Below are positions 32,101-39,341 of a stretch of 39,341 nucleotides of DNA, piece after piece. Below the pieces are notes generated by a model. The model did no database searches, was not told where the DNA came from, and saw only the letters and a list, made by a program, of their open reading frames with translations. The position numbers and the translations under genes were made by a program. The stretch spans positions 1 through 39,341 of the forward strand of contig JAFQXE010000032.1 in NCBI GenBank assembly GCA_017407125.1, written 5' to 3'. The DNA comes from Thermoguttaceae bacterium. Its GTDB lineage: Bacteria > Planctomycetota > Planctomycetia > Pirellulales > Thermoguttaceae. How positions within the stretch are numbered: position 1 is the stretch's first letter; each line of letters begins with the position of its first letter.

Positions 32101-35100
32101 ATAAGATCGACTTTATCGGAACGCGCCGCGGGTTCGACAAGACGTTCAGGACGATTGACTCTCCCAAAGAGGGTAAATTCCCGGCGAGAAAGATTAATGT
32201 CTATTCCGAGTCCGTCGGCGAGATCTTCAAGACGGTTGAGGGAACTCACGCTGAATACACCATGACGGACGACGATCTTTACGTCCGCGCTCGCATCACT
32301 GCAATGGTTCCCGCCCGCTGCACCATGCGCGGCAAGCCGGATCATCCGACCTGCTGGACGCAGCCGGTTCAGAAATAATCGTTAGTTAAACGCGAGGAGT
32401 GAGAAGCGGATTCTCACTCCTCTTTTTCTTTTCCTTTCATCTCTGTAACAGGAGAGCGTTTGTTATGAAAATGTTAAAGAATAACGGTTTGTTGTTTACT
32501 GCTCTTTTAGTCGTTTCCCTGCTTTTGCCAAACTATGTTTTCTGTGCGGAAAAGCCCGAGCCGGAATCGTCGCGCCATACCAGTCCGAAGATATTAACCT
32601 TACTGATTTACAATCACGTTGACAAACAAAGCGCTAATCGTTTTGAACAAATGTTCAAAACGGGAGAATTCGACTTTGATTTTTGTTTAAAAGAAAGACC
32701 ATTTTTCTGCTTTGGCGGCAACGTTCTTCATTATGCGGCTCTGAAAGGCGATCTGAAACGGGTTAAGGAACTAATCGCTAAAGGCGCTGATATAAACGCA
32801 ACAGGAGCTTTCAAACAGACCGTCCTGCATTACGCCGCCGAAAGTGGGAATCTGGAATTGGTACAGTGGCTCATAGAGCAGGGCGCTGACATAAACGCAA
32901 AAACTGAATTCAGATGGACTGTGTTACATTCTGCCGCTGTTAGCGGAAACATGGAACTGGTTCAATGGCTGGTTAAACAGGGAATGGACGTCAGCGCAAC
33001 CGCCACATTTGGATCGGCGCTGCACCCCGCTGCGGTAAGCGGGAATTTGGATCTGGTTAAGTGGCTGGTGGGGCAGGGCGTAGATATAAAAGAAAAAGCC
33101 AATTTCGGGAACGCGTTGAATTATGCCGCTGAAAGCGGAAATCTGGAAATGGTTCAATGGTTTACGGAAAAAGGATTGGACTTCAACACAAAACTGGCTT
33201 TTGATATGACGGCGATCCATTTTGCCGCCGAAAGTGGGAATCTGAAACTGGTTCAGTGGCTCGTCGAACATGGCGCAGACCTCAACGCTGTTTCAGAATC
33301 CGGTTATACAGCCGTGTATTTCGCCGCCTTAAGCGGGAATCTGGAAATGGTTCAGTGGCTGAACAAGCAAGGACTGGATATTAAAGCAAAAAGCAACGAT
33401 GGAGACACTGTCATTCATTTTGCAGTCAGAAGCGGAAATACAGAATTGGTTCAATGGCTAATTGAACAAGGGTTTAACGTCAACGAAAGAAACAAAAATG
33501 GATACACTCCGTTACATAACGCCGCTGTAAGCGGAAATCTGAAAATGGTTCAGTGGCTGGTTGAACACGGCGCAGACGTCTCCGCAAAAGGCGCTGGGGG
33601 GAAAACCGCCGCAGACTCCGCTCTTGAGTATAATAATCCGGACGTGGCTCAGTGGCTTATAAAGCAGAGCAAAAAAGAAAAAATGCAATAGCGCGTCCCA
33701 TCGACAGTATTTCCGGGGACGAGTGCGTCCCCGGATTACCGTCATTCCTAATTACTCTCCGTTTGTTCGTCGAGAATCTTTGACAGCTCTTCCGAGTCGA
33801 TGACTTCTTTTAGCAGCAGGGCTTCTGCCAACGCTTCCAGTTTGAATCGGTGGCTTTCCAGAACCTTTTTGGTTTCGTTAAACGCCGTTTCCATGATGTA
33901 TTCGACTTCGGCGTCGATTTTTGCCGCGGTGTTTTCTGACAAGGCGGACGCTTTCGTCCCTTCTTCGCCGGTGATAAACGACGTTTCTTTTGTCCGAAGG
34001 CTCAAGCGGCCCAGTCGGCTCATGCCGTAGTCCATGACCATGCTTCGGGCAAGGTCTGTCGCTCGTTGAAGGTCGTTTTGCGCTCCGGTGGAGATGTCGT
34101 TGAAAATCATCTGTTCGGCAATCGTGCCAGCCAGATAAACCATGATTCGGCTTTCCAGCTGAGATTGAGTTACGAGGTAACGATCTTCGTCCGGCCGCTG
34201 GAGCGTGTATCCCAACGCCGCCAGACCGCGGGGAATAATCGAGACCTTGTGAACGGGGTCGGTATTGGGAAGCAAGTGCGCCGCCAACGCGTGAGCGCTT
34301 TCGTGATACGCCACCCGCCGTTTTTCGTCCGGATGCATAACGCGCTGTTTCTTTTGCAAACCGGCGGTAACGCGTTCGATACCTTCGTTGAGTTCTTCTT
34401 TTGTAACAAAGTCTTTGCCCGCTCTGGCTGCCAGCAAAGCCGCCTCGTTAATCAGGTTGGACAGGTCAGCGCCGGCAAAACCGCTTGTCATCGACGCGAT
34501 TTCCTTCAGGTCGACTTCCGGATCCAATTTGATCTTTTTGGCGTAGATTTCCAGAATCGCAATGCGGCCGAGCAGGTCAGGGCGGTCAACCAAAACGTGA
34601 CGGTCGAATCGTCCGGGACGCAGCAGAGCCGGGTCAAGCGTTTCCGGTCGGTTGGTCGCGCCTAATACAATAACGCCGTTGTTGTCCGGGAAGCCGTCCA
34701 TTTCCACCAGCAGAGCGTTGAGCGTCTGTTCGCGTTCGTCCTGACCGCCTGTAACGTTTCCGGAACGGGTTTTACCCAGCGCGTCCAACTCGTCAATAAA
34801 GACGATGCACGGTGCGGACTGCGCCGCCTGTTCGAACATGTCTCGAACGCGCGCCGCGCCGACGCCGACAAACATTTCGACGAAGTCCGAACCGGAAATG
34901 CTCACAAACGGGACGCCTGCCTCGCCGGCAATCGCTTTGGCAAGAAGCGTTTTCCCGGTTCCGGGAGGGCCGACCAGAAGAACGCCTTTGGGAATGCGAC
35001 CGCCGATTTTCTTGTACTTCTCCGGCGTCTTGAGGAACTCGACAATCTCCTGAACTTCTTCAACCGCCTCGTCAATACCCGCTACGTCTTTGAAGGTGAC

Positions 35101-38100
35101 GTTGATTTCGTCAGGCTTGTAAAAGCGTCCGCGAGACTGTCCAAAGGCAAACGCGCCGCCTTTGCCCATCATGCGGATAAAGAAAATAAGCAATCCAATT
35201 AAAACTATTGTAACAATTACAGACGGCAGGGAATGCACCCAGGGAGAACTGGACGTCTCGCCGTCGACGTTGTCGAATCCTTTCGATTTGAGCAGATTGA
35301 ACAGGTAGTTTCCGTCGTCGGCGAACCCGTGCCGATTGCTGACAAAATTACGGTCTTTGTATTGTTCTCCCTGTACAGGTTTTCCGTTTTCCGAAACCTT
35401 GATGAAATCGCCTTTTCCTGTAATTCGCGTTGAACCGACTTTCAGTTCCGAAATATTGGACACCCGGTACTGACACGTCTGCTCGCCACGCTTTTCTGTA
35501 TAAACCTGCTGCGCCTTCGGGTTCTTTTCCGGCGCTCCCTGTTCAACAAGCTTGACGAAATCCATGTACGGAACGGTAAACGTCCTTCGGGCGTCAGACT
35601 GAAGATAAAATGCGGCAATCGCGATTCCGACTATAATTGCCAATACCCAAATCGGAAGGGAATAGTATCCCCATTTCGTCGAATCCTTTTTGGGGTCTTT
35701 TGAATCGTTTTTATTCTGTTTATCGTAATTGTTTTTGTCTGACATGGCAGTATAACTTTGGATAAGAGTGAGGAGTTGACGAAATATCTCGCCTAATATT
35801 TCTACGCTGTGTATTTTACTTGATATTATACCACAGAATTCAAGAAATGGGAGATGGGAATAGATAATGACGAGAGAATGCCCAGTTTTCATAGAACGAT
35901 AACATTTTGCAATAATAAAAGTCATTATAATCGGCATAATCGATAAATCTGGCAAATCCGTTATATGTGTTATAATCCTCAAAAAAGTTTTATTCGATTC
36001 CAAGAAAATATTCGTTTTATCCTTTACTTCCTTAAAATTTGAACTAAAATGAAAACTAAACAGAGAAAAGTATTTACCCAACACGTATATAATGATTGAC
36101 GCCATGACACGCCCCTTCCTATTTATTGCCGCTTTTATTTCCGTTGTTGTAACAACGGCAGGTATGTCGTTTGCTCAGACGCGCAACGTTCAGGCTGGAG
36201 CAAATCAGGTGGGTTACAGAGTTGACCGCCCGATTCCGTATTCTTCAATGCAGCAGCCCGGACGTCCGAATCCGGGATTTCCGGTTCCTAAAGATCAATG
36301 GCAGGCGTTTGAGCAGATGATTAACGACGCCATAGAAAGATTCGAAACGATCAATCGCCAGTTTGGCGCTTACGCCTGCATTGTAACAATGCGAGAAACC
36401 ATAGACGGAGAACTGCAGGATATGCGCCGGGCACAGATGATTTTTCGCGCTGAGCCGTTTAGCGTATATATGAAATACATCACGCCGGACGACATTGTGG
36501 GTCGTGAAATTATTTATGTAGAAGGACAAAACAACAACAGAATTATTGTAACCAAAGGCGGTTTCCGTCCAGCTTTGGCTCATATTACCAGAGCCATCAA
36601 AACAGACAGCCAGCTTGCCCGTTCCGAATCCAATCATTCATTAAAGGAACTGGGAATTGCCAGTATGATGAGACAACTGTTGGACGTCGCGCATTCAACG
36701 GAACAGTTTCCTGATTGTAAAATTGAGTTCTTTGAAAACGCTTCCATTGACAATCGCGCCTGTACGGTTATCCAAATTACTCACGAGCCGAAGTCCGATA
36801 TTTTCCCGTTTTATAAAGGACAGGTTTTTATCGATAATCAGTACCAGGTTCCCGTCCGTTTTATTTGTTACAATTGGCCAGACTCGTCTGGCGTTGCAAC
36901 GATTCGTGAAGAATTTACCTATACCAACATTATTCCAAACGCCTCTGTAACAGACGCCGATTTTGATTTCCGAAATCCTCGGTATGAATTCAAAAAGAGC
37001 CTGATAATTCCGGAGTAGAAAAATCCGCAGCATTAAAGCAGGCTCGCACAATTTATTCTTTGCAAACCGCCCTGTGAACATGCAGGGCGGACATGCTCTT
37101 TTCGACCATGTTTAGTCTTTCCGGGGATATTTATCAGTAAATTCACGATTTGCTTCTGTTATGTGTTTATACTCTTCAAGACCGCCAAGAATGTTTATCC
37201 GACCGTCAAGTACAGGAGAAATCGGCTTATTGGAGGATTTCAAAATCTCAATAATCGCATTGCTGAGCATAACTCCGGTGTCATGCGAATTAATAGCTCG
37301 GCGCTTGAGGATGTCGTATCCGTCCCCGCCATTGAACATATAGCTGGTAACCGCAATTTTATAGATTCTTTCAGGGTCAACGGGTTTAGAGTCAATCGTT
37401 AAATCCGAAATAACGCCGTCGACGCCGTTATTGTATGTGATGGTGTAACGCACTTGTTTGGAAACCTGTCCAAACGCGCCGTTTGTCTGATAAATCGATG
37501 CGACATAATTAAACAAGTCGATTACGTCAGCTCCTTTCATTTCGATCAGAATGAGTATGATATTTTTGTAGGGCAGACACGTTTTAATATCGCCTTTTGT
37601 TATATCGCCTTTTGGCAATCCAGCGCGAAAGAGCCCGCCGTTGAGAAGAACAAAATCAACTGGAGTTTCTTTTTGGATCAAATAGTCGATTGTTAAGTCG
37701 CAGACGAGATCGCATATAGCGCATTCTCCCGCGCGACTCTCTTTCCCGTTTAAGAGAAACTGATCGGTGGCGTGTGCAACAACAGTTTTCAATTCAGCAG
37801 AGGCTTTTTGAACGTCCGGTTCCAACGCGTTTGTTATTTCAGGGTCAGGTTCTGTATCGCTGTCGACAGGAATCGTTGTCCAGCTGTCCAAAGTAACTTT
37901 TCCTCCCTGTATTTTCAGTATTGCCTTGCCTACATACTGACTGTAGGCGTACGCCGTAACGACAGGAGCGCCTTTGGTTTGTTTGGGTTGTGTAAAATAC
38001 GAGTGAGAGTGCCCGTCTATTATCAAATCAATTCCTTCAACAGCGTTTCCCAGATCGACAGACGTTACATGACCGTCAAACATGGGTACGTCGCCCATGT

Positions 38101-39341
38101 GCGTCAAAGCAATGACAACGTCGACGTTTTCTTTTTCGCGAAGCGTCTTGACCATTTTTTTAGCTGTTTCAATTTCGTCGTCAATGGCAATGAAGCTTGA
38201 TCCGTCCAGAAGGCTTGGTTGATTGATTAACAACCCAAATAATCCAACGCGAAGCCCAGCAATCTGTTTGATAACGTACGGGGGCAATACGAGTTCTCCC
38301 GTCGATCTGTAATGAACGTTGGAACAGATCAGTGAAATCGGGGGTAATGATTCGCCAGATGTGATGAAAGCGGATTGTTTATGAAAACAGTCTTTTAAGT
38401 TGTCAAATTCATGATTGCCAATTGTCATGACGTCGTACTTCATCATTTTATAAGCGGTCAAATCCGGCTTGGCGTCAAGCAGATTTGAAATTGCCTGTCC
38501 GGTGTTATAATCGCCGGAATCGACAAGCAGAACGTTTTTGTATTTAGCTCGTTCACGATTGATTACAGTTGACTGAATTGCCAAACCGCCCTTGCCATTT
38601 TCTGGAAGTATCACGCCATGATGGTCATTGGTGTGAAGAATAACCAATTCAATCGGCTCGTCAGCAAACGATGGCAAGCAAAAAAGCTCCGTCAGAGTTA
38701 AAGCGGAAGCTTTCAGAAAATCGCGTCTTGTTGTATTATTCATGGACATTCGGGTTATAAAAATGACAAATTGTTTAATGTGAATTTCGGTTGTTTTTAG
38801 CGGGACGCTTTGTTGGTTTACGATTATTCGGTTTGTATGTTTGAGATTCGAAATCCGGGTATTGCATTCGATCCTTTTTATTTTGCGCCAGTTTTCCGAG
38901 ATAATTTACAAGTAACAATAACGTCAAGACAGCAATTCCAGCAATCAGGAGTGTAACGCCAATTATTGGAACATGATAAATCCACGCAACTGCGATGGTT
39001 ATCATGGTTAACGCAAATGATAAGCAAAAAGAAATAAATCCGATTGATAATACAAAAATATTGTCAATAAAAGAGGAACTGTCAGCTGCAGAAGCCAGAA
39101 GATTTGTTATCAATATCAAACCTATTAACATCATGAAAAATCCGAGCAGTCGAAATACCCAAATTGATTCAGTATTAATGTTATTGGCGCTTTTTAACAT
39201 GGCGTCTGCGGAAACTACGCCTTTTTCAACCAGTTCGATCTGATTGTATTTGGTTTGATACGGCGCGAAGGTGTCGCCTTGCTGACCGGAAATGAGGCTT
39301 ATCGTTTCAGTCGCCGGAACGTATTCAAAAGAAACGCGGAC

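Overview
The window looks like a chromosomal segment of a Planctomycetota bacterium, probably of the Pirellulales/Thermoguttaceae type. Three large surface proteins end in a PEP-CTERM sorting signal (VPEPSTWALL, hydrophobic stretch, RKRK or RKKK). Five proteins carry twin-arginine (Tat) signals. DUF1571- and DUF6807-type proteins are present, and many starts lack a Shine-Dalgarno sequence. I read the assignment from family content only; no rRNA or tRNA gene is visible.

Layout. Positions 273-4832 (minus) hold a ThuA-like protein, a Tat-exported metallophosphatase with FN3 and LamG-like parts, and a Tat-exported Gfo/Idh/MocA oxidoreductase. A GH10 endo-xylanase follows (5053-6597). From 6833 to 19011 (minus) come three PEP-CTERM proteins: one built of Pmp-like repeats, one LamG + F5/8C + beta-strand repeats, and one with three F5/8C-like units. 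Between them sit a DUF6807 protein, a sugar isomerase-like TIM barrel and an AraC-family regulator. A NfeD/SPFH membrane pair (19253-20734) and a two-domain glycoside hydrolase (21034-23571) follow. The first 24 kb is thus almost entirely minus-strand and weighted to polysaccharide or glycan handling and surface display.

The right part is mixed. It has two tandem Sel1-repeat paralogues (24350-26907, plus), a thioredoxin and GT4 glycosyltransferase pair (minus), glycerol kinase, a small zinc-ribbon protein, a Tat-exported PHP-type protein and an ankyrin-repeat protein (plus). FtsH (minus), a DUF1571 protein (plus), a Tat-exported 5'-nucleotidase-like enzyme (minus) and the C-terminal part of a TMEM43-family membrane protein running off the right edge (minus) complete it.

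The most unusual content is between the genes. First, there are long, perfectly phased but sequence-degenerate 7-bp tandem tracts. They surround the small zinc-ribbon gene (30301-30958), lie between araC and the isomerase gene, and one has been absorbed into the coding sequence of the glycosyltransferase. Second, a mosaic of REP/BIME-like palindromes is present. Many have unrelated stems but the same TAAA, TAAC or GTAA tetraloop. They include a 193-bp nested palindrome (14213-14405), a 44-bp inverted pair bracketing the Pmp-like gene, a 19-bp perfect hairpin, and three copies of a 55-nt module. Third, an 18-bp sequence is shared by the upstream regions of araC and the 11010-14003 surface-protein gene and may be a regulator site. 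Several good sigma70-type promoters (TTGCTT/TTGACN, 16-17 bp, TATAAT or TAAAAT, some with an upstream TG) could be read directly.
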